DNA of 7,848 bases from an uncultured Clostridia bacterium (GCA_904420265.1 CAJFUU010000231.1:1-7848); one strand, 5' to 3'; shown: positions 1 through 7,693, counted from the stretch's first letter. The notes: generated by a model from the letters alone, not told the origin. Program-made: numbers and translations.

Positions 1-71
1 ACGCTTTCCGCGCCGGCGCACGCGCACAGGATAAGCGCTGCAAACAGCAAAACCGACACAATTTTTTTCAT
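1..71 (-). CDS. Predicted secreted lipoprotein, N-terminus only (partial)
   Basis: Only the first 23 codons are in the window; the gene continues past the left edge. The translation begins MKKIVSVLLFAALILCACAG: a basic n-region, a hydrophobic core, then cysteines. This reads as a signal peptide. LCAC (residues 15-18) resembles a lipobox, so Cys18 could be lipidated, although Cys at the -2 position is atypical. The ATG at 71-69 is supported by a strong ribosome binding site, AGGGAGG (plus positions 80-86), 8 nt upstream. The gene starts 38 nt after the holA stop with no terminator between, so it is probably the next gene of the same operon. The mature domain is not visible, so no function can be given. 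Confidence 0.7.
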   Translation of the reverse strand, partial: MKKIVSVLLFAALILCACAGAES

Positions 72-109
72 ATGCAAAACCTCCCTGGGTCAAGCTGGTT
101 TTTAGACGT

Positions 110-1138
110 TCAGGACGGCCTTTTGGTTCCGCGCGCGGCGATTTGCAGCATAAAAAACTGCAGCGCTTCGCTGTCGCGCAAGTGGCCGGATTTGACGGCA
201 AAATCTGCCTCCACAGCCTGCGTATACAGCTTCGAAAGGGCGTCCGCGTCCATCTGCCGGGCCTGGCGCGCGGCGCGTTTGGCGGCATAGGGGTGAAGTT
301 TGAGCGCTTTTTCCACAGCGGTCGTATTTCCGCCCGCGCGCTGGGCGAGCGCCAGGTGCGAAAGCATGCGCAACTGGCGAATGAGCATTGCCAGCACGCC
401 CACGCAGTTTTGCCCGCCCGTCAAAAGCGCGTTGAGGCTGCGCTCGGCGCGTGTCAAATCGCCCGCAAAGAGGAAATCCAACATCTCAAACACGCTGAAT
501 TCCAGCGAAGGGGAGACGACCGCCTCAATGTCCTCCACCTGGATTTCTCCGCGCGCGCCAATGTAGTCGGCCAATTTGTCAATTTCACCGCTCAGGCGCG
601 TCAAATCCCGCCCGGCGGTGAAGGCCAAATGGGAAACGGCTTGCTGGGAAACGGATTTGCCCAGGGGCCGCAGGCGCGCGTTTGCCCAGCGCAAAAGTTC
701 CGCGTCGGTCAGCGGCTCAAAGCGCACTTCCACGCCGCGTTTTTTGAGCGCCGCCGTCAGCTTTTTGCGGCCGTCCGCCTCGCCATGTACGTAAAAAACC
801 AGCACGCACGTCGCGGGCGCGTTGTCAAGATAGGCGAGCATGCGCGACGCGTCGTCCTCCTCGCCGCGCGCCTTGCCGGAAAGAAGCGGCCCCCAGTCGC
901 GCACCGTTACCAGACGGCGCTCGCACAGAAGGGGCAGCGTTTCCGCCGCGTCGATGATCTGCGCCGCCGTCGCGCCCTCCAGATCGGCGCGGTTGAGCGC
1001 CTCCATGCCCTCGGGCAAAAGCGCATTTGCAAGCGCCGCGAGCGCCTCGCGCTTGACAAACTCCTCCGGCCCGGCAAACAGGTAAACGCCCTGCGGCGCG
1101 CCGTTTTTCAGCTGCGTGTAAAATTCCTTCCAGGTCAT
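110..1138 (-). CDS. holA: DNA polymerase III subunit delta
   Basis: This 342-residue protein matches the HolA/YqeN family in length and layout. The delta subunit is the 'wrench' of the cytoplasmic clamp loader: it opens the beta sliding clamp so that it can be placed on primed DNA. Residues 18-35 (VYLFAGPEEFVKREALAA) are the degenerate nucleotide-site segment that starts domain I; as expected for delta, no intact Walker A is seen. Residues 155-215 form the helical lid region (sequence FTAGRDLTRLSGEIDKLADY near 173-192). The C-terminal collar domain (about 217-335) has the family-like run LHPYAAKRAARQARQ at 281-295. The ATG overlaps the comEC stop as ATGA (1135-1138), so translation is probably coupled to comEC. 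The comEC-holA pairing is common in Bacillota. No lost residues or frameshifts are seen. Confidence 0.93.
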   Translation of the reverse strand: MTWKEFYTQLKNGAPQGVYLFAGPEEFVKREALAALANALLPEGMEALNRADLEGATAAQIIDAAETLPLLCERRLVTVRDWGPLLSGKARGEEDDASRMLAYLDNAPATCVLVFYVHGEADGRKKLTAALKKRGVEVRFEPLTDAELLRWANARLRPLGKSVSQQAVSHLAFTAGRDLTRLSGEIDKLADYIGARGEIQVEDIEAVVSPSLEFSVFEMLDFLFAGDLTRAERSLNALLTGGQNCVGVLAMLIRQLRMLSHLALAQRAGGNTTAVEKALKLHPYAAKRAARQARQMDADALSKLYTQAVEADFAVKSGHLRDSEALQFFMLQIAARGTKRPS

Positions 1139-3513
1139 GTGCCGTCCTCCGCCGTGAAATAGGTGCTTATTTCCACGCTTCCATCCTCGTACAGGCGCGC
1201 CGTAACCGCGCCGTCGCGGTCGGTGCGCAGAACGCGCGCCCCGGTGCCCTCCAGGCGCCCAAGCAGGCTTTCTGCGGGATGGCCGTAGGCGTTGCCCGCG
1301 CCCACGCTGATGACCGCCGCCGAGGGAGAGGCCGAGTGCAGAAGCCGCAGGCTCGAGGCGTTGTCCGAGCCGTGGTGCGGCACCTTGAGCACGTCCACAT
1401 CCGGCATCGGCCCGGGCTCCTCGGTCATTTCCAAATCGCCGGTAAATAGGGCCGAGGCCCGACCGTAATCCACCTTCAAAAGCAGGGAGATGCCGTTGGC
1501 GTCGCCGCCGGTTTCCGTGCCGCGGGCGGGATGCAGCGCCGTGGCCACAACGTTTGCGGAAAGCTGCACCGCGTCGCCCGCCGCCAGCTCGACAATATCC
1601 ACACCCATGGCGCGCGCCCGTTCCAGCGCGGCGTTGACGCCTTCGTCCGCTTCCACGTCATACCAGCCCGCGGGAATGTAAATTGTTTCGGGCGGACAGT
1701 TGTCGAGAACTTCGCCCAGGCCGCCCGCGTGATCCTCGTGCGGGTGCGAGAGGAAGACCGCCCGTGGCGCAAGCCCCATGTACGCCAGGTAATCGTCCGC
1801 GGGCGAACTCTCCAGCCCTACGTCCACCAGATAGGCCTCGCCTTCGGCCAACACCACGGCAGCGTCCGCCTGCCCGGCGTCCAGAAAGACAATTTGCAAT
1901 CCCTGCGGCCCGGGCAGCAACACCGCCACGCAGGCCAGCGCCGGCAACGCCAACAAAAGCCACGTGCGCAGCCGCTTTCGCAGGCGTGAAAACTCGGAAA
2001 TCGCCGCCACGGCGCAGACGTACAGCACCGTAAGCCAGCCCGGAAACGCCGGCAGCGCCAAAGCGTTGAGCGGCAGGGCGGCGCACAGATGCGTAAGCTG
2101 CGCGCTCAGATGCAGCGTCAGGTCTGCCGCCGGAGCGGCCGCCGCGCCCAGGGGCAACCATATGGCCGAGAGCAGAAGCGCCACAACCGACAGATACATG
2201 CCCGCCAGCATCAGCGGCACGATAACCAGATTGCCCAGCGTGGCCAGCAGCGGAAGTTCCCCGTAGTAAGCGATGACCGCAGGCAACGTGGCCAGTTGCG
2301 CGGCCAGCGTTGCGCACAGTAGAGAGGCGAGATAGTGCGCGGCGCGCCGGCACAGCGCCGAAGGGCGCAGGGAATAGCCCGGCGCACGCAGCTTATCCAT
2401 GCGCAGGACGCGGGAAAGCGCGGGCGAAAGGCAGACCATGCCCACCGAAGCCGAAAACGAGAGCACAAAGCCCGCGTCGGCAATGTAAAGCGGGTTCCAG
2501 ACCAGCAGGAGCAGAAACGCCAGCGCCAGGCGAGTGAGCGTATCCGTGGGCCGACCCAGCGCCTGCCCCGCGCCAAGCGCGGCGTACATGAGAATCGCCC
2601 GCAAAACCGCCGCCGCCATGCCAACCAAGGCGCCGTAGAGCACGATGACGGCCAGCGAAACCCAAAATGCCCAGCGCCGCGGCAAAAACAGCCCCAGAAG
2701 GGACATCAGGGCCATCGCCAGCAAGGTGATGTGCAGGCCGGAAATCGACAAAACATGCGTGACGCCGGCGCGGTCAAAGCTTTCGCGCAGGCGTTCGTCC
2801 ATGTCCCCGCGGTCGCCAAGCAACAGAGCGCGCACAAGTTGCGCGCTGCGCGGGAACAGGCTGTCGATGCGTTCGCCCATGGCGCTGCGCGCCGCGTGCA
2901 AAGCGGCGGCCAGACCGTGCGGGTCGCCCGTGATTTCGGCGTCTGCAAGGTTCGCGGTGGCATAGGCGGCGACGCCGTTGCGCCACAGATAAGCGGAGAA
3001 GTCAAATCCGCCGGGGTTTCCGGAGCGATCCGGCGCCCACAAGTGCGCCGTGGCCGTGACGGTCTGCCCCGGAGAAACGGTGCGCAGCGCGGTTTCACTG
3101 CCGCGCAGGTAGAGGCGGATGTCATAACCCAACGGCTCGCCGCCGGCATGCACGTCTGTCAGCCGGCAGGTGAGGCGGTCAATTTCCGCGTCCACAAAGG
3201 GCGAATCGGCCACGGTGCCGGAAATAGTCACCGAAAAGCGGTCTTCCACCACGGGTTGGGCATTCACCGCCTGCGTCATGCGCGCCGCGCCCAGGAATAC
3301 GGCGGCGGCCGCCACCAGCGCCGCGCATTGCCGTCCACCCAGCCGCAACAATGCATAGGCCAACAAAAGGCCAGCGCCGCAAAGCAGAAGCGCCCATAGC
3401 GGCAGACGCCCGTCCATGGCAAAGAGCACGCCCAGGCCAAACAGCGCCGCAAACAACGTCAGCGGGCGCGTATAAAGCGCCCGCATCGGCAGAAAATCGC
3501 GCCGCGCGCGCAC
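1135..3513 (-). CDS. comEC: ComEC/Rec2-family DNA internalisation protein
   Basis: ComEC forms the inner-membrane channel that passes single-stranded DNA into the cytoplasm during natural transformation. The reading frame gives 792 residues from a GTG at 3513, close to the full family length, with all three domains. Residues about 20-200 are hydrophobic helices plus a soluble beta domain (DUF4131-like). Residues about 225-490 are the polytopic Competence domain, with the hallmark VTHVLSISGLHITLL at 251-265. Residues about 538-790 are a metallo-beta-lactamase domain with DAGQAD (545-550), HPHEDH (590-595), FTGD (690-693), HHGSD (713-717) and YGHP (743-746). All metal ligands look intact, consistent with nuclease activity. 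The GTG lies 3 nt after the upstream MBL gene. An in-frame ATG at 3486 (783 residues, MRALYTRPL) is equally plausible, because neither start has a clear ribosome binding site. No other competence gene is in the window, so actual transformability is unproven. Confidence 0.94.
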   Translation of the reverse strand: MRARRDFLPMRALYTRPLTLFAALFGLGVLFAMDGRLPLWALLLCGAGLLLAYALLRLGGRQCAALVAAAAVFLGAARMTQAVNAQPVVEDRFSVTISGTVADSPFVDAEIDRLTCRLTDVHAGGEPLGYDIRLYLRGSETALRTVSPGQTVTATAHLWAPDRSGNPGGFDFSAYLWRNGVAAYATANLADAEITGDPHGLAAALHAARSAMGERIDSLFPRSAQLVRALLLGDRGDMDERLRESFDRAGVTHVLSISGLHITLLAMALMSLLGLFLPRRWAFWVSLAVIVLYGALVGMAAAVLRAILMYAALGAGQALGRPTDTLTRLALAFLLLLVWNPLYIADAGFVLSFSASVGMVCLSPALSRVLRMDKLRAPGYSLRPSALCRRAAHYLASLLCATLAAQLATLPAVIAYYGELPLLATLGNLVIVPLMLAGMYLSVVALLLSAIWLPLGAAAAPAADLTLHLSAQLTHLCAALPLNALALPAFPGWLTVLYVCAVAAISEFSRLRKRLRTWLLLALPALACVAVLLPGPQGLQIVFLDAGQADAAVVLAEGEAYLVDVGLESSPADDYLAYMGLAPRAVFLSHPHEDHAGGLGEVLDNCPPETIYIPAGWYDVEADEGVNAALERARAMGVDIVELAAGDAVQLSANVVATALHPARGTETGGDANGISLLLKVDYGRASALFTGDLEMTEEPGPMPDVDVLKVPHHGSDNASSLRLLHSASPSAAVISVGAGNAYGHPAESLLGRLEGTGARVLRTDRDGAVTARLYEDGSVEISTYFTAEDGT

Positions 3514-3516
3514 GTT

Positions 3517-4230
3517 TCAAACGCGGTAGCGCTCGCCCAGAACGGCAAGTTGCGCGGCCGGATAGGCCTCGCGCGCCTCCGCGAGCAGCGCCTGCGGGTC
3601 ATAAATGGGGTTCAGGTGGGTCAAAAGCAGCGCCCCGGCACGCACGTCCCGGGCCAGCGCGCCGCACAGGGCCGCGGAAAGATGCGGCTTTTTTTCCGTC
3701 CAATCCGCGCGGGAGAGACCGGCGTCGGCCAAAAGCAGGTTGCAGCCGTCGGCAAACAGCTCCAGCGCCGGATTGCGGTTCGTATCGCCTGTGAACACCA
3801 GCGTCGCCCCGTCGCACGTCACGCGCACGCACGAACCCTCCACCGGATGTATCGCCGGCACAAAGTCAACGCGCATTTCGCCAATGCTGATGTCCTCATG
3901 GGCAAACAGGTCGTAATACGGGCATTCCAGCAGCGCGCGCACGCGCTCGGGGCGCAGGGGCGCAAAGACAGGCAGAGGCCGCTCGCGCGCGGAAAACTGC
4001 AATGCGTATTGCATGGGCAGAAGGTCGCAGACGTGGTCGTAGTGCAAGTGCGAGACCACGACGCCTGAAAGCGTTTCCGGAGCGGCCGCACGCATCAGAT
4101 GTGAAAGCGCGCCGGGGCCGAGATCCACAAGCAAACGCGTATCGCCGCTGTCGCTTTCCAGAAGATAGCTGGAACAGGCGCCGCCCGGGGCGGGAAAAGG
4201 CCCGTTGTTGCCCAGAATTGTCAAATACAT
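3517..4230 (-). CDS. MBL-fold metallo-hydrolase, YhfI-like
   Basis: This 237-residue protein is a stand-alone metallo-beta-lactamase-fold hydrolase. It resembles the RNase Z-like/YhfI group of Bacillota, for which no precise substrate is established. Metal-binding motifs are visible: HLHYDH at 61-66, H128 in the segment AIHPVEGS, FTGDT with D149 at 147-151, and H205 in LLLTHLNP. The first residues, MYLTILGNNGPFPAPGGACS, match the family's usual N-terminal strand and glycine loop. I chose the ATG at 4230 because GAGGG lies 6 nt upstream. Starts further upstream, such as 4308, are excluded because the operon promoter (4253-4281) would fall inside the gene. It is the first gene of the operon, 3 nt before comEC. 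It is a separate protein from the comEC MBL domain and belongs to a different subfamily. Functional coupling to DNA uptake is only an inference. Confidence 0.88.
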   Translation of the reverse strand: MYLTILGNNGPFPAPGGACSSYLLESDSGDTRLLVDLGPGALSHLMRAAAPETLSGVVVSHLHYDHVCDLLPMQYALQFSARERPLPVFAPLRPERVRALLECPYYDLFAHEDISIGEMRVDFVPAIHPVEGSCVRVTCDGATLVFTGDTNRNPALELFADGCNLLLADAGLSRADWTEKKPHLSAALCGALARDVRAGALLLTHLNPIYDPQALLAEAREAYPAAQLAVLGERYRV

Positions 4231-4252
4231 GCGCATCCCTCGCTTTGTTGAA

Positions 4253-4281
4253 ATTATACCATATGCGCGGGCGCGACTCAA
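4253..4281 (-). promoter_or_regulatory. Sigma-A promoter of the MBL-comEC-holA operon
   Basis: On the minus strand, TTGAGT (plus 4276-4281) is followed after exactly 17 nt by a perfect TATAAT (plus 4253-4258). Transcription should start near 4246. That gives a leader of about 16 nt, which carries the GAGGG ribosome binding site of the MBL gene. No other promoter of this quality was seen inside the operon. Confidence 0.85.
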
Positions 4282-5190
4282 GTCCCGCGAAAGCATTTTG
4301 CGGGGCAATCGCTTGCAAAAGGCGCAGGCAACGGGCGGGTTATCTGCAAGGAGAAACGGCAGAGTATCGCGGAAATACGGCCAGAATGAATGCGCCGGAC
4401 AGCGCTGTGAAGAAAAGGACGGCCTTCAAACGCCCCGCTGCGCATGGAATATTTCTTGTGCTTTGGCTGTTCGGGCCCAGGATGGTTCGCAGGCGGCGGT
4501 TCTGAGGTATTTTGTCCAAAAGGATTCCGCCGCGCGCCGCTCCTGGAATCATTGGGAAAAGCGCCTCCAATCGGTTACCCCGCGCGGCAAGGCTACAGGG
4601 GAAAATGACAGGAACATGCGGTCGAAAAGGGCGCTGGGCAGAGGCGCGGCCGCGCCTATGTACAAAATATCCGGCTCGGGGAGTGCCGCGGGCTTTCAGG
4701 CAAGGCGGCGAGCGCATGATAAATCATACGAAGATTTCCGCCGCGCCGGTATTGCCGGTTTGTCAGAGCGATGACCGTTAAAAAATTTGCAGCGTCCAAG
4801 CGCGTTTCAGGAATTTCCAGACGGGATGTGAAACGCCCTCGGCCTTGTGCGCTTTCCAGCAGACTGGCGTTTAAAGCGTGCCGGTTGCAAACGACGCGCC
4901 GTTTCCGTTGCGGACTTTGTGTATGGGGGGAGAGACGCATGCGCGTGCTCTGCGGCCTCGATGGAACGCGCGGACAGGCCGGGCTGCAAACCTGCAAGAG
5001 CGTTCTCCTTCGAGGCCGGAACCTGTGCCTGCGCATTGTTTTACCGTTCTTTGCCCGGCGTCCAGAACCTCCGCGCTGCGCATCCAAAAGCGTTTTTTAT
5101 CGCCCAAAAGAATTGAAAGTCTGAGTTGGGTCGGTCGTAAAGGAAAAAATCTTATCCTGTTCCGCTTGCGCTCGAGTACACTCTGCCGTA
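4282..5190. other. About 0.9 kb without a convincing gene
   Basis: Between the operon promoter and the stop of the 156-residue gene I see no reading frame that looks like a real protein. The open frames on both strands are short, overlapping, rich in arginine, cysteine or proline, and mostly lack ribosome binding sites. They look like chance frames in GC-rich DNA. A few minus-strand stretches between about 4700 and 5090 have a more protein-like composition in alternating frames, so a decayed gene cannot be excluded. No tRNA, rRNA, riboswitch or CRISPR-like array was recognised. The one structured element I noticed is the inverted repeat at 4802-4836. Confidence 0.5.
4802..4836. repeat. Inverted repeat GCGTTTCA/TGAAACGC in the gene-poor region
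   Basis: Perfect 8-bp arms (4802-4809 and 4829-4836) flank a 19-nt centre, which itself holds the near-palindrome GGAATTTCC (4810-4818). The end of the centre, CAGACGGG (4818-4825), recurs twice near 5827-5866. It could be a protein-binding site, the stem of a small RNA, or a decayed repeat element. No U-tract follows on either strand, so it is not a typical terminator. Confidence 0.4.
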
Positions 5191-5661
5191 TCACGAAAAG
5201 ACCGTTGGAACTGTATTCAGGTAATAGATATTATCCATTAAAATTCCGTCACTGTATGCGGCGACTTCACTATCCATTGACTCCGCTATATACAGTCCAG
5301 ACCACGCAGCATCCCATGTAAGCTTTGTGGCCAGAAACAACCCGCCTCTCAACGTTCGCATATCACGAAAATAGTTTTTCGCATCCCTTGCTATCTCTGG
5401 CAATTCTAAGACTGCAACAGTCCTTTTTCTCAGCCAGGAACTATTCTCCTGGTTCTCATATCGAAATAGCCTGATGCAATCGGGCGGTGCTTCCAAGTAT
5501 TCAATACCGTCAAACGCATAGGGCTTCAGCAACGAATACAAGGCCTGCGCTACCGGCAGACTCTCCGTCGTTTTCTCTTGCCTGAAAACGGCAAATATGC
5601 ACCATACCAATACAATCAACAAAAACACGCAAAGTGCTTTTTTGCTTATGGTGATTTTCAT
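5191..5661 (-). CDS. Hypothetical membrane-anchored protein (156 residues)
   Basis: I do not recognise the family. Residues 1-8 are basic (MKITISKK) and residues 9-27 are strongly hydrophobic (ALCVFLLIVLVWCIFAVF). A single N-terminal anchor or uncleaved signal peptide is likely, leaving a roughly 130-residue domain outside the membrane. That domain is mixed alpha/beta in appearance and has many aromatics (for example DAAWSGLYIAES and DNIYYLNTVPTVFS near the end), with no catalytic motif I can name. The ATG at 5661 is chosen because GAGG (5670-5673) lies 8 nt upstream and the anchor starts straight after it. The same frame stays open back to a TTG at 5838, but that extension has no anchor-like or domain-like character. 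The gene is AT-richer than its neighbours: the line 5581-5640 has 23 G/C of 60, against 41 of 60 at 6721-6780 in metK. This suggests acquired DNA. A perfect inverted repeat lies 26 nt upstream. No clear promoter or terminator was found. Confidence 0.65.
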   Translation of the reverse strand: MKITISKKALCVFLLIVLVWCIFAVFRQEKTTESLPVAQALYSLLKPYAFDGIEYLEAPPDCIRLFRYENQENSSWLRKRTVAVLELPEIARDAKNYFRDMRTLRGGLFLATKLTWDAAWSGLYIAESMDSEVAAYSDGILMDNIYYLNTVPTVFS

Positions 5662-5686
5662 ACCAAATTCCTCATGATTGACGGTT

Positions 5687-5709
5687 TTATCCATACTCAA
5701 TATGGATAA
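5687..5709. repeat. Perfect 9-bp inverted repeat upstream of the 156-residue gene
   Basis: TTATCCATA (5687-5695) and TATGGATAA (5701-5709) are exact inverted copies separated by 5 nt. The repeat lies 26 nt before the ATG at 5661, just upstream of its ribosome binding site. It also covers the TAA that would end the frameshifted remnant upstream. It could be an operator for a dimeric regulator or an RNA hairpin in the leader. No U-tract follows, so it is unlikely to be a terminator. Confidence 0.6.
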
Positions 5710-5912
5710 CCCATTCTTTCCCATGGCGTTTGTACCAGGAATGCAATCCAGCATATCGTGCTGCTCTGTCATGTGGTTCATCAAGTCTAAAGCTGCCGAC
5801 GATACTGCCTGTGCCGAAATTCCTGGCAGACGGGACAAAAATATGCCGCGTGAAATTCCCCGTCTGGCAGGGAGTATTTCGCCTTTTCTTTCAGAAGCCT
5901 GGATGCGTCCAT
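5687..5912 (-). pseudogene. Probable frameshifted remnant of a small CxxC protein
   Basis: Two protein-like segments lie end to end in different frames. The first runs from an ATG at 5912 for 41 codons to TAG at 5787-5789 and includes KYSLPDGEFHAAYFCPVCQE, with a CPVC pair (residues 26-29) typical of half a zinc ribbon. Dropping one base from the TTT codon (plus 5817-5819) leads smoothly into GTGSIVGSFRLDEPHDRAAR and then YAGLHSWYKRHGKEWVIHIE, ending at TAA 5687-5689. The joined product would be about 74 residues. No ribosome binding site precedes the ATG, the first frame stays open upstream into the terminator region, and no promoter is seen. I therefore read it as a 3' remnant of a larger gene broken by a one-base insertion. 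Alternatives are a sequencing error or a chance open frame. Only one CxxC pair is present, so a working zinc ribbon would need partner residues elsewhere. The family is not recognised. Confidence 0.4.
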
Positions 5913-5980
5913 AGAGGCAATATCTTCAATAAGCAATCGCCGCGTCCCCGCTTGGCGTTGGATTGGGCTTTTCCGTCCAT

Positions 5981-6016
5981 AAAAAACGCGGCGGGGACGG
6001 CCGCCGCCATCCCCGC
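5981..6016 (-). terminator. Intrinsic terminator after the 86-residue membrane protein gene
   Basis: On the minus strand a 7-bp perfect stem GCGGCGG/CCGCCGC (plus 6001-6007 and 5988-5994) with a 6-nt loop is followed one base later by six U (plus 5981-5986). An overlapping alternative stem, GCGGGGA/TCCCCGC extended by three more pairs, uses bases out to 6016. The hairpin begins 12 to 22 nt after the stop codon at 6029, depending on which stem forms. It probably also ends read-through from metK. Confidence 0.85.
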
Positions 6017-6028
6017 TGTGATGAAAAA

Positions 6029-6289
6029 TCAGTCGCGTTCAATTGTGATCTTGCGCAGGCGCTGGTAAATCAGCCCCTTCATAAACAGCGACAGGCCAAT
6101 CAGGAAGCCGATGAAGCCAAAGATGACGATATACGGCAGCGGCTCTTTCGGCAAGCCGATAAAATCCGCGAGCGAACCCGTGGAATAAGCGCTGAACGAC
6201 GCGTTGGCGATGCTGTTGGCGACGAGCGCGCCGCCACCGATGGAGCCAAGAAACACGATCACGCCAAAGACCATGCAGAAAATTCCCAT
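6029..6289 (-). CDS. Small two-helix membrane protein (86 residues), unknown function
   Basis: The protein has two hydrophobic segments, about residues 2-27 (GIFCMVFGVIVFLGSIGGGA onward) and 51-72 (LPYIVIFGFIGFLIGLSLFM). They are joined by a polar loop (ANASFSAYSTGSLADFIGLPKEP) and followed by a basic tail (KGLIYQRLRKITIERD). By the positive-inside rule the basic C-terminus should be cytoplasmic. I cannot assign a family. The glycine-rich first helix suggests helix packing or oligomerisation, but that is inference. The ATG at 6289 is chosen because AAAGGAG (6299-6305) lies 9 nt upstream; the frame extends further upstream only through promoter and metK sequence. It has its own promoter and terminator, so it is a single-gene unit that may also receive metK read-through. 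Confidence 0.8.
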   Translation of the reverse strand: MGIFCMVFGVIVFLGSIGGGALVANSIANASFSAYSTGSLADFIGLPKEPLPYIVIFGFIGFLIGLSLFMKGLIYQRLRKITIERD

Positions 6290-6320
6290 AAGTGCAATCT
6301 CCTTTGTGCAGAATACCGTT

Positions 6321-6345
6321 ATTATACCCGCTTTGCCCGCATTCG

Positions 6346-6349
<4 letters not shown>
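6321..6349 (-). promoter_or_regulatory. Sigma-A promoter of the 86-residue membrane protein gene
   Basis: TTGACG (plus 6344-6349), 17 nt, then a perfect TATAAT (plus 6321-6326). The start of transcription should be near 6314, giving a leader of about 25 nt that carries the AAAGGAG ribosome binding site. The -35 hexamer contains the TGA stop codon of metK (6346-6348). Confidence 0.85.
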
Positions 6350-7500
<1,151 letters not shown>

Positions 7501-7528
7501 TGCATTTGCCTCCGTATTTTTTTCGAAC

Positions 7529-7552
7529 AAAAAACCCGCCATGCGGCGAGTT
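7529..7552 (-). terminator. Riboswitch-controlled intrinsic terminator in the metK leader
   Basis: On the minus strand CTCGCC (7545-7550), a GCAT loop and GGCGGG (7535-7540) form a 6-bp stem containing one U-G pair, extendable by two A-U pairs. Six U follow (7529-7534). The 5' arm CTCGCC is also exactly complementary to GGCGAG at plus 7570-7575, which gives the competing antiterminator. It ends 28 nt before the metK start, leaving the ribosome binding site outside the hairpin. Control is therefore at transcription rather than translation. Confidence 0.9.
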
Positions 7553-7572
7553 GCGGAAGGTTCCGAAATCTC

Positions 7573-7693
7573 GCCTCATCTTCCGGGGCAACGCCAAGCG
7601 CATGCCGCCGCGGGAATTGGCACCTTGCCGCGCTGCGCGCGGGCCGGTTGCCGGGTTTCATCGGGCCCGTCCCTCAACCACTCTGGATAAGGC
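7573..7693 (-). promoter_or_regulatory. SAM-I (S-box) riboswitch aptamer, metK leader
   Basis: Read on the minus strand, the segment has the S-box conserved blocks in order: CTTATCCAGAGTGG, TTGAGGGA, GGGCCCGATGAAACCCGGCA followed by ACC, and AAGGTGCCAATTCC. It closes with GATGAGGC. P1 is a perfect 8-bp helix GCCTTATC/GATGAGGC (plus 7686-7693 with 7573-7580, one G-U pair). The 3' strand of P1 shares GGC (7573-7575) with the antiterminator strand GGCGAG (7570-7575), so SAM-stabilised P1 should free the terminator. Between these strands CGGA/TCCG (around 7555-7565) adds an inner hairpin to the antiterminator. S-box RNAs bind S-adenosylmethionine, so this is feedback on the gene that makes the ligand. 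Confidence 0.97.

Noticed and set aside
143..1162. Long plus-strand open frame opposite holA
   Set aside because: It is the mirror of a well-supported holA. The product is arginine/glutamine/histidine-rich, with no family resemblance and no ribosome binding site.
2335..3399. Plus-strand open frame opposite comEC
   Set aside because: It is antisense to the conserved Competence domain; the composition (R, Q, H, A) is that of a chance frame.
4284..4304. Hairpin CCCGC...GCGGG just upstream of the operon promoter, considered as a terminator
   Set aside because: The stem is only 5 bp and no U-tract follows on either strand.
4231..4308. N-terminal extension of the MBL hydrolase to an upstream start at 4308
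   Set aside because: A TTGAGT-17-TATAAT promoter and a GAGGG ribosome binding site lie inside this stretch, and family similarity begins at MYLTILG from the ATG at 4230.
4386..4505. 39-codon plus-strand frame with a short hydrophobic centre (HGIFLVLWLFG)
   Set aside because: There is no ribosome binding site or promoter, the hydrophobic run is too short for a confident membrane helix, and the flanks are arginine-rich.
5085..5120. T-rich run GCGTTTTTTATCGC as a possible plus-strand terminator
   Set aside because: Only about 4 bp of stem (CGCT/AGCG) with a long loop precede the T-run, which is too weak to call.
4939..5124. 61-codon plus-strand frame with a GGGGGGAGA stretch before its ATG
   Set aside because: The ribosome-binding-like run is the only support. 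The product is rich in cysteine and arginine with no domain, and no promoter or conserved neighbour backs it.
5191..5838. Longer 215-residue version of the orphan membrane protein
   Set aside because: It would start at a TTG without a ribosome binding site and push the membrane anchor to the middle. The ATG at 5661 has a good site and puts the anchor at the N-terminus.
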